Positions 48,351 through 59,797 of a stretch of 64,000 nucleotides of DNA are shown here, piece by piece. This stretch comes from Tolypeutes matacus (Eukaryota > Chordata > Mammalia > Cingulata > Chlamyphoridae), in NCBI GenBank assembly GCA_026826555.1, contig JAKSZT010054565.1, positions 9,816,608-9,880,607 of the forward strand, given 5' to 3'. How positions within the stretch are numbered: position 1 is the stretch's first letter; each line of letters starts with the position of its first letter. The notes under the pieces were generated by a model. The model was not told the origin of the DNA. It ran no database searches and was given only the letters and a program-made list of their open reading frames with translations. The position numbers were made by a program, and so were the translations under genes.

Positions 48351-48799
48351 ATTAAAAAACAAAAATCAAACAAACAAAACTCATCACCTCTCACTTTATG
48401 CTTTCCCTATCGTGCATAGCTGCTATTCTATTTCCATCTCTCTATATTTGTATTTATATTTTGTAAAAATAGTCTTATATATGCAATATCATCCATATTA
48501 GTATTTTACATAGCGTTTCACTATGTTATACAGTCCCTTGTTACACCTTTTAGCTTTCCTTCAAGTAATGTAAATGTCCTTAGGCTTTCCCTTTCATCCA
48601 TTGCCATACTCATATAATACCTCTGCTAATCACAAACAACGTGATTGCTCTCACCATTTCCATTCATTATCAATGATTTACAACCAAATTTTTAACCAGC
48701 TCTGTACAGAGCAACCACGTTTTCCATTCCCTACCCTCATTCTATTTTCTGGTGACCTATGTTCTATTATTAATTCCATAAGTTTACATAATATATTCA

Positions 48800-51700
48800 G
48801 TTCATAATAGTGCACTAATACAGTATTTATCCTCTTGTGTCTGGCTTGCTTCACTCAACATAATGTCCTCCAGGTTCATCCATGTTGTCATATGCTTCAC
48901 AACTTCATTTCTTCTTACCACTGCATAAATTCCATCATGTGTGTATACCACTATTGTTAATCCACTTATCAGGTGGGCTGTTTCCAACCTTTGACTCTTG
49001 TGAATAACGCTGCTATGAACATCAGTGTGCAGATGTCTATTCATGCCACCGCTCTCAGTTCTTCTGTGCATATACCTAGCAATGGTATTGCAGGGTGACA
49101 TGGCAAGTCTATATTCAACTTCCTTAGGAACTGCCAAACAGTTCTCCACAGTAGCTGTACCATTCTACATTCATACCAACAGTAGATAAGCATTCCTATC
49201 TTTCTACATCCTCTTCAACATTTACAGTTTTCCGACTTTTTAAACAGTGGTCAGTCTAATAGCTATGAAATGATATCTCATTGTAATTTTGATTTGCATT
49301 TCCCTAATCGCTAGTTAATGTTGAACATTTTTTCATGTGTTTCTTTGCCATTTGTATTTCCTCTTTGGATAATTGTCTTTTCAAGTCTTTTGCCCATTTC
49401 TTAATTGCATAGTTTGTCTTTTTATTGTTAAGTTGTATAATCTCTTTATATATTATGGGTATTAAACCCTTACTGGATATGTGATTGCCAAATATTTTCT
49501 CCCATTACGTTATCTGCCTTTTCACTCTTTTGACAAAGTCTTTTGAGGTGCAAAAGGGTTTAATTTGGGGGAGATCCCACTTATCTATTTTTTCTTTTTG
49601 TGTGTATGCTTTGGGTATTAAGAAACCATCACCTACCACAAGGTCTTGAAGATGTTTTCCAAATTTTCGTCTAGGAGTTTTATGGTTGTCACTTTTATAT
49701 TTAGGTCTTTGATCCATTTTGACTTAATTTTTGCATAACATGTGAGATAAGGGTCCTCTTTCTTTCTTTTGGATATAGCTATCCAGTTCTCTGAGCACCA
49801 TTTGTTGAATAGACTGTTCGGGCCTTGTCAAAAATCACTTGACTGTAGATGTGAGGGTCTATGTCTGAGATCTCAGTTCATTTCCATTGATCAATCTGTC
49901 AGTCTTTATGACAGTACCATGCTGTTTTTACCACTGTAGCTAAGTAATATGCTTTAAAGTCAGGAAGTCAGAGTCCTCCAGCTTCGTTCTTCTTTTTTAA
50001 GATATTTTTGGCTATTCGGGGCCTCTTACCCTTCCAAATAAATTTGATAATTGCTTTTTTCCTTTCTGCAAAAAAAAGGCTGTTGGGATTTTTATTGAGA
50101 TTGCATTGACTCTGTAAATCAGTTTGGGTAGAATTGACATCTTAACGGTATTTAGTCTTCCAATCCATGAACATGGAATGTCTTTCCATTTATTTAAGTC
50201 TTCTTCAGTTTCTTTTAACAATGTTTTGTAATTTTCTGCATACAGGTCCTTTATGTCTCAGTTAAGTTTATTACTAAATATTTGATTGTTTTAGTAACTA
50301 CTATAAATGGAATTTTTTTCTGATTTCCTCCTCACATTGCATGTCAGTAGTGTATAGAAATGCTTTTGATTTTTTTTGCATCCTGTTACTTTGCTGAACT
50401 CTTCTATTAATTCTAGTAGCTTTGTTGTGGATTTGTCAGGATTTTCTAGATATAGGATCATGTCATCAGTGAATAGTGAAAGTTTTACTTCTATCTTTCC
50501 TATTTGGGTGCATTTTATTTCTTTTTCTAGCCCAATTGCTCTAGCTAAGCTTCTAGCACAATATTTAATAATAATGATGAGAGTGGGTATCCTTGTCTTG
50601 TTCCTAATCTCAGCGGGAAAACTTTGAGTCTTTTGCCATTAAGTACACTGCTAGCTGCAAGTTTTTCATATATGTACTTTGCCATATAGAGCAAGCTTCC
50701 TTCTATTCTTATCTTTTGGAATGTTTTTTATCAAGAAAGGGTACTGTATTTTGTCGAATGTATTTTCTTTGTCAATCAAGAGGATCATGTGATTTTCCTT
50801 TTTCAATTTATCAATGTGGTTTATTTCACTAATTGATTTTTTTGTGTTCAAACACACTTACATACCTGGGGAAACACCCACTTGATCGTGGTGTATAATT
50901 CTTTGAATGTGTTTTTGGATTTGGTTTGCAGGTATCTTGTTGGGGATTTTTGCACCTATATTCATTAGAGATATAGGTTTTTAATTTTCTTTTTTTGTAG
51001 TATCTTTATCTGATTTTAGTATTAAGGTGTTGTTGGGTTCATAGAATGAGTTTGGTAGTATTCTTTCCTGTTCAATTTTTTGGAAGAGCTTGAGCATGAT
51101 TGGTATTAGATCATCTTTGAATGATTGGCAGAATTCACCTATAAAACCCTCTGGTCCCAGGCTTTTCATCTTTGGGAGGTTTTTGATGACTGTTTCAATC
51201 TCTTCATTTGTAATTGATTTGTTGAGGTCTTCTATTTCTTCTAGAGTCAGTGTAGGTGTTTTCATGTGTTTCTAGGAATTTGTCCATCTCATCTACATTG
51301 TCTAGTTTTTTGGCATACAGTTGTTCCTCTTATGATCTCTCTTATTTCTGTGGGATCAGTGGTAATATTCCCCCTTCTCATTTCTGATTTTATTTATTTG
51401 AGTCTTCTCTCCTGTTTCTTTGTCCATCTAGCTAATGGTTTGTTGATTTTGTTGATCTTCTCAAAGAATCGATTTTTGGTTTTGTTGATTCTCTCTATTG
51501 TTGTTTTGTTCTCAATTTCATTTCTTTCTGCTCTGATATTTATTATTTATTTCCTTTGGCTTGGTTTGGGATTTGTTTGCTGTTCTTTTTTTTAGTTTCT
51601 CCAGGTGTGCAGTTAAATCTTCAATTTTAGCTCTTTTTTTAAAATGTAAACATCGAGGCCTATAAATTTCCCTCTAAGCATTGCCTTTGCGGTGTCCCAT

Positions 51701-52560
51701 AGGTTTTGATATGTTGTGTTCTCATTTTCATTTGTGTCAAGATATTTGCTGAATTCTTTTGCAATTTCTTCCTTGACCCTCTGATTATTTAAGAGTGTGT
51801 TGTCTAAATCTCCAGATATTTATAAATTTCCCCTTTTTCTATCCATTATTGATTTCCAGCTTCATTCCATCATGATCAGAGAACATGTTTTGTATAATTT
51901 TAATCTTTTTAAATTTATTGAGCCATGTCTTGTGACCCAATATATGGTCTATCTTGGAGAAGGATCCATGACCACTACTGTTTTGGGGTGCAATGCTCTA
52001 TAGATGTCTGTTAGGTCTAGTTAATCTATCATATTATTCAAGCTCTCTGTTTCTTTATTTACCCTTTGTCCATATGTTCTATCCAATACTGAGAGTGGTG
52101 TATTGAAGTCTCCAACTATTATTGTAGAGACATCTATTTCTCCCTTTAACTTTGCCAGTGTATCCCTTATATAATTTGGGGCACTCAGGTTAGGTGCATA
52201 AATATTTAGTATAGTTATTTCTTCTTGGTGAATTGTCCCTTTTATTAATATATAATGACCTTCTTCTCCCTTATAAAAGTTTTGCATTTAAAATCTATTT
52301 TGTCCAATATTAGTATCACTACTCCAGCTATTTTTTGGTAACTATTTGTATGGAATATCTTTTTCCAACCTTTCACTTTTTACCTGGTTGTGTCACTATG
52401 TCTGAGTTGGGTCTCTTATAGATAGCATATGGATGGCTTATATTTTTTTATCCATTCAATCAGTCTATCTCTTTTGATTAAGGAATTCAAACCATTAACA
52501 TTCAATGTTATTACTGTAAAGGTATTACTTACTTCATTCATTTTGTCCTTTGGCTTTCTT
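48800..52560 (-). pseudogene. L1 ORF2 of the inner L1, broken
   Basis: The endonuclease part is open for 88 codons at 52287-52021 with 'ILNIYAPN' and an intact GDFNT motif. 'NVNGLN' is near 52500. The RT catalytic block at 50428-50487 reads '[16 protein letters not shown]', with T in the position that is A in canonical L1 FADD. 'GEFCQSFKDDLIPIML' is near 51120. The C-terminal '[15 protein letters not shown]' is near 48850. Scattered frameshifts and stops prevent function, but the motifs are better kept than in the 24-kb L1. Confidence 0.82.
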
Positions 52561-52623
52561 TTGTCATATCATACTACTGTCTTTTTGCCCTTTAATTTAT
52601 CCTTCTTAATAATCTTCATTTCT

Positions 52624-52813
52624 TTTTTTTTTTTTTTTTTTAAAGATTTTATTTATTTATTCATTTATCCCCCCCTTGCTGCTTGTGCTCGCTGGGTCAG
52701 CCAACCACGCCGTGCAGGCGGGCTTGCCTTCACCAGGAGGCCCCGGGAACCGAATCCGGGGCCTCCCATATGGTAAACGGGAGCCCTACTGATTGAGCCA
52801 CAGCCGCTTCCCT
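52624..52813 (-). mobile_element. tRNA-derived SINE, longer type, young
   Basis: A perfect 15-bp duplication (ataatcttcatttct) lies at 52609-52623 and 52814-52828. The tRNA-like head has A box ('tggctcaatcagtaggg') and B box ('cggattcggttcc'). A GC-rich middle ('ctgcacggcgtggttggctg') and a (AATA)n/A tail follow. This body differs from the monomer and dimer SINEs. CpG content and the perfect duplication suggest it is recent. Confidence 0.92.
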
Positions 52814-52904
52814 ATAATCTTCATTTCTATACTCTTCTCCAAGTCTCTCACCCTTGTTCTTTTGTTTCAGACTACAACACTTCTTTTTGTATTTCTTGTA
52901 ATTC

Positions 52905-53760
52905 TGGTCTTTTTGTAACATATTCAATTTAGTTTTTGTTTGTCTGTGAAGACTTTGTACTCACCCTCAGTTTTGAAGGCTAGTTTTGCCAGATACAGAA
53001 TTCTTGGCTGGCAGTTTTTCTCTTTCAGTATCTTAAATGCATCATACCAATTTCTTCTCTCCTTCATGGTTTTAGATGAGAGGTCAGCACTTAATTGTAT
53101 CAAGGTTCTCTCATATGTGATGCTTTGCTTTTCTCTTATTGCTTTCAGAATTCTCTCTTTATCTCTGATATTTATCATTTTGAATAGTAGATGTCTCAGG
53201 GTAAGTTTTTTTTTTTTTTTTTTTTTTTTTTGGTCTTTCTTGAATAGTGATATTTATTTCTTTCAAAAGGGTTGGGGAGTTTTTTATCATTATTTCCTCA
53301 GGTATTTTTTCTGCCCCTTTTCCATTCTCTTCTCTTCTGGGACACCGATAATGCATATGTTTGTGCATTTCACTTTGTCATTCAACCCCTGAGACCCTGT
53401 TCCATTTTTTCCATTCTCTTCGATTTTTCTTCCACTTTCTTTTCCAGTTCAGATCAATTAAAATCTTCTCTTATGTGCCTCTAATGTATTTTTAATCTCA
53501 TCTATCATGTCTTTCATTCTGATAATGTCTTACTTTTCATTGCAGGCTTTCAAATAGTTCATTATGCTCACCCAGTGTCTTTTTAATATCCTTTGTTTCT
53601 TTGGTCACAATTTCTTTCAATTCTTTGAAATGATTTTAGAGAGTTGTGTGATTATGATTGGTTGATTGTCTCATTTATTTTGTCTCTTCAGAATATTTGG
53701 TTTGTTCCTTTGGCTCGGCCGTCTCTTCTTGTTTCTTAGTATGGCTTGTAATTTTTTTGC
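52905..53760 (-). pseudogene. L1 ORF1 of the inner L1, with a long lysine-coding A run
   Basis: The RRM part is at 53368-53159 and the C-terminal domain is open at 53178-52924 ('KERILKAIREKQSITYE', 'RLNWYDAFKILKEK'-like). Between them a 26-base T-run at 53206-53231 (A-run in the coding sense) would encode a run of lysines and shifts the frame. The coiled-coil start lies near 53600-53760. ORF1 protein coats L1 RNA. This copy is not functional. Confidence 0.75.
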
Positions 53761-54480
53761 TGATGTCTAGGTATCTGAATATGTTGGTGAATTTACTCTG
53801 GTTGCCAATTTCTCTCTCTTGACTATTTTTTCCCACAGCTCTTCTTTGATATTTGCTTCAATTTATTCTAAGTCTTTAAAATTGCCCACATTACATTATC
53901 AAAATTGGGCCAGGGGCTCACTAATGGGGCATAGATTTTATCCCAAGATTTAGAATACAGAGAGCCCTAATAGCAGTTTTTGTCCATGCAATTACCAAAC
54001 CAATCAGTAGATGGTGCTTGTCTTTTCACATTTCCACAGAGGAAATCTTCATTTTCCTGTGTTTTGGTCTGGTCAGAGCTGAAATTCAAGGCAGACTCTG
54101 CTGGCCGAATTCACTGAAGAGAAGCCCCCCGACTCTCCCTCCCATTTCCCTTGAACAGCTAACTGGGAGGAAGATATCTGTTCCCCTCTCAGTTAGCGCA
54201 GTGAGCCAAGGGTTTTACCCCACCTTAATGTCTTGAAGGTGAAGGAGGGGAGCCCTTCCCAACCGCTGAAGGGGTTTGGTAATTCATGTTTGTTGTTGTG
54301 GGTTTTTCATCTCTCTGTTCCTCACCTTTCTGGGAGTTGTGTAGCACTTTCCTGGTCTGCTAACCCCAAAAGAAGGACCTTCAGTCAGGTTTTGGCTCTT
54401 TCTCTATAGTTTTTGTGAGACAATTGAGCCCTGCTTGCTTTGTCCAAAACCATCCACCCACAATTCTTCTTGCCCAGTTT

Positions 54481-56640
54481 TAAAATTGGTTATTTGTCTT
54501 TTTTTTTTTTTTGAGGTGTTGAATTTCTTTATATATGCTGAATATTTAGTCCTTATCAGATAAATGGTTACCAAATATTTTCTCCCATTCAGTAGGCTGC
54601 CTTTTCACTTTCTTGACAAACTCCTTTGAAGAGCAAAACTTTTAATTTTGAAGTTGTCCCATTTATCTATTTTATCTTTTGTTTCTTGTGCTTTGGTATT
54701 AAGTTTATGAAACCATTTCTTACTATAGGATTTTGTGGATGTTTCCCTTTATTATCTTCTAGGAGTTTTGTGGTTTTGGCTCTTATATTTAGGACATTGA
54801 CCCATTTGAGTTAATTTTTATATAGGGCATGAGATGGTGATACTCTCTCTTCTTTTGGGTATGAATATCCAGTTCACCAAGCACCATTTGTTGAAGTGGC
54901 CATTCTGTCCCAGTTGAGTTGGTTTGGTGGCCTTCTCAAATATCAGTTGACTCTATATGCAATGATCTATATCAAAACACTCAATTCAGTTCCATTGGTC
55001 AGTATGTCTATCCTTGTGCCAATACCATGTAGTTTCACCACTGTAGCTTTGTAGTATGCTTCAAAGTCAGGTAGCTTGATTCCTCCAATTTCGTTTTTCT
55101 TTTTCAATATGTTTTTGGCTATTTAGGGCCTCCCGCCTTTCCAAATAAATTTCATAATTAGCTTTTCCAATTTAGTAAAAATTGTTGTTGTAATTTTTAT
55201 TGGGACTCTGCTAAATCTGCAAATCAACCTAGGTAGGACAGACATCTTCATGATGTTTAGACTTTCAAGTCATGAACATGGAACATTCCTCCATTTATTT
55301 AGGTCTTCACTGATTTCAGCCAACATTGTTGTGTAGTTTTCTGTGTACGAGTCATTCACATCTTTAGTTACATTTATTTCTAGGTATTTGATTCTTTTAG
55401 TTGCTATTTAAATGGAATGATTTTCTTGATTTCCTCCTCATATTGCTCATTACTGATGTACAGAAATGCTACTGATTTTTGTGTGTTACTCCTACATCCT
55501 GCCACCTTACTGAACACATTCAGCAACATTAGAAGCTTTGTTGCAGATTTCTCAGGGCTCTCTGTGTAGGATCATGTCAACTGCAAATAGTGAAATTTCT
55601 ATTTCTTCCTTTCCAATCTGGATGCCCTTTATATCTTTTTGTTGCCTTTTTATCTTTTTCTTGGATCTTTTATCTTTTTCTGGGATTAATTTGTTGTTCT
55701 TTTTCTATTTCCTCAAGGTGTGCAGTTAGGTCTTTGATTTTTGCTCTTTCTTCTTTTTTAATATAGGCATTAGTGCCTATAAATTTCCCTCTCAGCACTG
55801 TTTTTGCTGCATCCCATAAGTTTTGATACATTGTATTCTCATTTTCATTCATTTCAAGGTAGTTATTGATTTCTTTTGCAATTTCCTCCTTGACCCACTG
55901 ATTGTCTAAGAGTGTGTTGTTTAACTTCCCTATGTTTGTGCCTATTCTGGTTTTCTGCCCCTTACTGATTTCCAGTTTCATTCCATTGTGGTCAGAGAAA
56001 TTACTTCATATAATTTCAATCTTTCTGAATTTGTTAGGAGTTGTTCTGTAACTAGCGTGTGGTCTATCCTGTAGAATAATCCATGTGCACTTAAGAAGAA
56101 TGTATATCCTGCTGTATTTGGGTGTAATATTCTGTATCTCACTATTAGGTCTAGATCCTCTAATGTATTATTCAAGATCTCTGTTTCTTTATTGACCCTC
56201 TTTTGAAATATTCTATCTAATGGTAAAAATTATGTATTAAAGTTTTCCACCATAATTTTAGAGGTATTTATTTCTCCACTTAGTTTTTCTAATGTTTGCC
56301 TCATGTATTTTAGGGCATCCATTAATGTTTATGACCGTTCTTTCTTCTTGATACATGACCACTTTTACTAATATATAGCGCCTTTCTTTGTCTCCTACAA
56401 TAGTTTTGCATTTAAAATTTTGTCCAATATTAGTATAGCTACTCCTGCCCTTTTTTGATTATTGTTTGCATGTAAAATCATTTTCCAACCATTCGCTTGT
56501 AACCTCCTTGCATCCCTGGGTCTAAGGTTAATTTCTTGTCGACAACATATAAATGGGTAATATTTACTTATCTATTCTGTTTATCTGGATCTTTTATTTG
56601 GAGAGTTTAATCCATTAACATTCAGTGTTATTACTCAAAA
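54481..56640 (-). pseudogene. L1 ORF2 of the middle L1, broken and internally deleted
   Basis: The endonuclease end reads near 56175-55700 ('LDLIVRYRILHPNTAGYTFF', 'NYLEMNENENTMYQNLWDAAK'). The RT catalytic block near 55560-55585 reads F-A-V-D, so the motif is A-type as in canonical FADD but mutated. About 1 kb between endonuclease and RT is missing near 55650-55690, where a 14-base word (ttttatctttttct) is duplicated. ORF2 continues at 48190 across the inner L1. Confidence 0.78.
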
Positions 56641-56799
56641 AGCAGTACTTACATTAGCCATATTTTCTTTACATTTATATATATCATATTTTGTTTTTAG
56701 TTCTCTTTTAATCTTTTTAGTTATTCTTACTAATAATCTTCCTTTCTATTTTCTCCTCCAACCCTCTCTATCCTGTTTTATCCTTTCAACCTGCAGAAC

Positions 56800-57770
56800 T
56801 CCCTCTGAAGTGCAGGCTTCTTATTGACAAACTTTCTTAATTTCTGTTTATCTGTGAATATTTCGAACTCTCCCTCATTTTTAAATGCAATTTTCTTGGA
56901 AACAGAATTCTTGGCTGAATTTTTTTTCTTTTAGAACCTTAACTATGTCATACCACCGTCTTCTTGCCTCCAAAGTTTCAGATGAGAAATCAGTGTGTAA
57001 TCTTATCGATCTTCCCTTGTATGTGATGGATCTCTTTTCTCTTGCTGCTTTCAGTATTCTCTCTTTGTCTTCAGCATTTGACAATTTGATAAGTACATGT
57101 CTCATGTAGGCTTGTTGAAATTTATACTTTTTGGGGTGTGCTGTGCTTCCTGGACATGTACATCCATGTCCCTCCAAAGAGTTGGGAAATTTACAGCCAT
57201 TATTTCCTCCAACACTCCTTCTGCCCCGTTTCCCTTCTCTTCTCCCTCTGGGATGGCTGTAGTGCAAATGTTCGTGTGTTTTGTGTTATCATTCAATTTC
57301 CTGTGTCCCTGATCAATTTTTTTCTATCTTTTTGTCTGTCTGTTCTACTGTCTGTCCAATTTCAGATGTACTATCTTTGATGTCACTGATTCTTTCCTCT
57401 GTCTGTACAGATTTGCTGATAAGTGCTTCCAGCGTATTTTTAATTTCTTACATTGTGCCATTCGTCCCCATCAGATCTGTTATATTTTTATGTATGTTTA
57501 TGATTCTTCAGTATATTCCCACAGTATCTTCTTAATATCCTTTATCTCTTCCTTAACTTCATTAAGTTGATTTATGATAGTTGTTTGGACATCCTTGATA
57601 AGTTGTTCCATGTTCTGTATCTCCTCCTGTTTTTCACTTTGTTCATTAGACTGGGCCATGTCTTCCTGTTTCTTAGTATGGCTTGTAATTTTTTGTTGGT
57701 GTCTAGGTATCTGTTTACCTTGATGGGCTTATTCAAATTGCTAGCTTCTCTTTCTTCTCTAGTTTGTGTG
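56800..57770 (-). pseudogene. L1 ORF1 of the middle L1, broken
   Basis: The 128-codon open stretch 57267-56881 holds the end of the RRM and the C-terminal domain, with 'DKERILKAAREKRSITYKG' and 'LEARRRWYDIVKVLKEKK'. These are classic ORF1p C-terminal words. The N-terminal part near 57550-57770 resembles the start of ORF1 seen at 59260-59420 in the outer L1. Confidence 0.8.
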
Positions 57771-57849
57771 TGTGTGGGGGGGGTCTGTTTCCTCTGACAC
57801 TTTGTTCCACTTATTCTATGTCCTTGTAGTTGTCTGTGTTCTCATGACA

Positions 57850-58500
57850 AAATGTTAAGACCATAGAAAATGTAAAAGAGAAGAAGAGAAAAAGAATAAT
57901 AGTAATAATTTTAAAAGATATAAAAGGAACCATAAAAGAGCCAGGAAAATAAATAAGTAATAAGAGTGAAAAAAAATCATTAAAAATACAATGGAATAAG
58001 AATAAAAAGGTGGAATTTTAAAATGAAAAAAGAAAAATAGAAAAAAATAGAATAAAATAAAATACTGGAAAGATGAGATGAGGAGAAGAAGAAAAAAAGA
58101 AGACCAAACAACAAAAGGTAGAATGGAAAAAAAGCAACAGAAGAGGGGAAAATGAAAGAAAGAAAATAAACTAAGGAGAAAAAAACAGGAAAAGAAAAAA
58201 AGGAAACAAAGAAGAGAAAAGACAACAAACAAACAAACAAAAATAAAAATAAACCAACCCAGGGAAAACAGGCTTCCTTCTTAGGCCCCTAAGAATTACC
58301 TCAGGCTTCCGATATTCATCAATCAATCCCCCTGCATCCTGCCCTCTACAAGTAAGGTACCCGGTTTTAGTGAGTAAAATAAAGAATAATAAAATAAAAT
58401 AAATTAAAAAGATAAAAAATAAAAAATAACAGATCAAAAAACCTACAACAAAAAAAATCTCAGTCTATAAGTTCCCTGTTAGAAGGTGCCACCTGGGTGC
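57850..58500. repeat. A/purine-rich low-complexity block in an L1 5'UTR
   Basis: About 600 bases are dominated by A and G on the plus strand, so T/C-rich in the L1's sense. It lies between ORF1 and the 5' terminus of the middle L1. The outer L1 lacks it. The Phe/Leu/Ser-rich minus-strand ORFs (for example 58232-57855) are artefacts of composition. Confidence 0.7.
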
Positions 58501-58534
58501 CTGGCAACCTAGTGGATCACTGTCTGGATCCATT

Positions 58535-58613
58535 CCCTTAGGAGGTACCAGAAATCAAACCAAGGACCTCATATATGCAAAGCAGGCATTCCTACACTGA
58601 GCTATACTCACTT
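58535..58613 (-). mobile_element. tRNA-derived SINE head, old
   Basis: In reverse it reads 'gtgagtatagctcagtgtagg' (A box) and 'gaggtccttggtttgatttc' (B box), close to the DAS-type tRNA heads. No A tail or duplication is clear. It sits in the 5'UTR of the middle L1. Confidence 0.65.
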
Positions 58614-59797
58614 TACAGGTTAGCTAGGCTTCTGGAATTTTATCTGTCTCTCCCTGCCCCTTTTCCCTCAGGCAAATTGGACTCCTAACACTTTGCTATC
58701 TCTCTTGGCTTCCTTCTCTCCTGGACTGGTTAGGCACATGTCTCCACCTACTCCCTCACTGACCTAGTTCCTTTCTTTTCCAGGAAAGCTGGATGTGACA
58801 GCCTGCCTGATCAGATCCCTGCTCCCCTCTCCCTGGGGCTATTTTAGTGCTGGCTGGGGTCTTTTTTGAGATGCAAAGGGGGCTCAACTGGTCAAACTCA
58901 CTGAAGAGAAGCCACTCTCCACCGTCCACCAGACCCCTCTTCCTCCCAGGGAGGAGAATGTTCTTTCCAACTCAGTTGGCTGCAGTGAGCCAGCAGTTTT
59001 ACCAAGGCTATTCATCTTAAGGGTGGGGTATATGTGCTGTTCCCAGCCACAAGAGCAAGTAACTCATGGTTTTCCTTTGGTCTCTTTGTCTCTCTGTCTT
59101 TCTCCCTCCTGGATGATGTACACTTTCCTGGTCTGCAGATCCCCAAAGCAGCTCCTTTGGATAGCTTTTTGCCCTTCCTCTGTTGTTTTCGTGAAGGAGT
59201 TGAGCCCTGCCTACTTACTTTGATGCCATCTTCCCACCCCCGGTGTCTTCTCTATATCCTTTACCTCTTCCTTCACCTCATTAAGTTGATTCATGATATT
59301 TGTTTGGACATCTTTGAGTAGTTGTTCCACATTCTGCATCTACTTCTGTTTTTTAGTTTGTTCATTAGACTGGGCCATGTCTCCCTGTTTCTTAGTATGA
59401 CTAGTAATCTTTTGTTTTTGTCTAGGCATCTGTTTATCTTGATGCACTTATTCAGATGGTTAGCTTCTCTTTCTACGCTAGGGTTTTATTTTATTTTGTT
59501 TTGTGTTAAGGTTCCTCTTTGACACTTGGTTCCATTTATTCTATATCCTTGTGGTTGTCTGTGTTCTGATTTTCCTTTGATATCTTTGTCTCTCTGTCCC
59601 TCTCCCTCCTGGATGATGCGCAGCACCCTCTTGGTCTGCAGATCCCCAAAGCAGCTCCCTCAGATAGCTTTTAGCCCTTCCTCCAGTGTGTGTATGTTTA
59701 TGTGTGCATATGTGTGTGTTTGTGTGTGTGTGAAAGAGTTGAGTCCTGCCAACTTACTCCAACTCCATCTTCCTATAAGTCCTGATATAAGGCTTTT

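Larger units (their letters stand above)
48191..54467 (-). mobile_element. inner full-length L1 of the nest (type II 3'UTR)
   Basis: The duplication (tcttgcacatttt at 48178-48190; tcttgcccagttt at 54468-54480) matches 11 of 13. The 6.3-kb element has a 3'UTR of about 600 bases with an (AAT)n run at 48324-48350, ORF2, ORF1 and a 5'UTR of about 700 bases. The 5' end reads 'gtgggtggatggttttgg'. A SINE sits at 52624-52813. It is the youngest L1 of the three by position. Confidence 0.87.
46545..59236 (-). mobile_element. middle L1 of the nest (type III 3'UTR), split by a third L1
   Basis: A 12-bp duplication with one mismatch (ccccc[a/g]gtgtct) lies at 46533-46544 and 59237-59248. Its pieces are 46545-48190 (3'UTR about 1.0 kb, then the end of ORF2) and 54481-59236 (rest of ORF2, ORF1, 5'UTR). 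The 5' end reads 'gggaagatggcatcaaag'. The 3'UTR lacks about 0.9 kb relative to the copy at 33204-34557. ORF2 has a deletion of about 1 kb near 55650-55690. Confidence 0.87.
44818..59780 (-). mobile_element. outer L1 of a three-level nest, internally deleted
   Basis: A 17-bp duplication with one mismatch (cctgatat[g/a]aggctttt) lies at 44801-44817 and 59781-59797. Its own sequence is only 44818-46532 (type III 3'UTR, then a short piece of ORF1) and 59249-59780 (ORF1 start and 5'UTR). The 5' end reads 'ggaagatggagttggag'. Most of ORF1 and all of ORF2 are missing, and its 5'UTR is shorter than that of the middle L1. Everything between 46545 and 59236 is a later L1 insertion. Confidence 0.85.

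Noticed and set aside
57855..58240. Phe/Leu/Ser-rich minus-strand ORFs that look like membrane proteins
   Set aside because: They are the reverse strand of an A-rich low-complexity block inside an L1 5'UTR. They reflect composition only.
59249..59780. Tandem L1 5'UTR monomers, as in mouse L1
   Set aside because: The second 5' end belongs to a different, outer L1. The target duplications and the rejoining ORF1 sequence at 46533-46544 show an insertion and not a monomer array.
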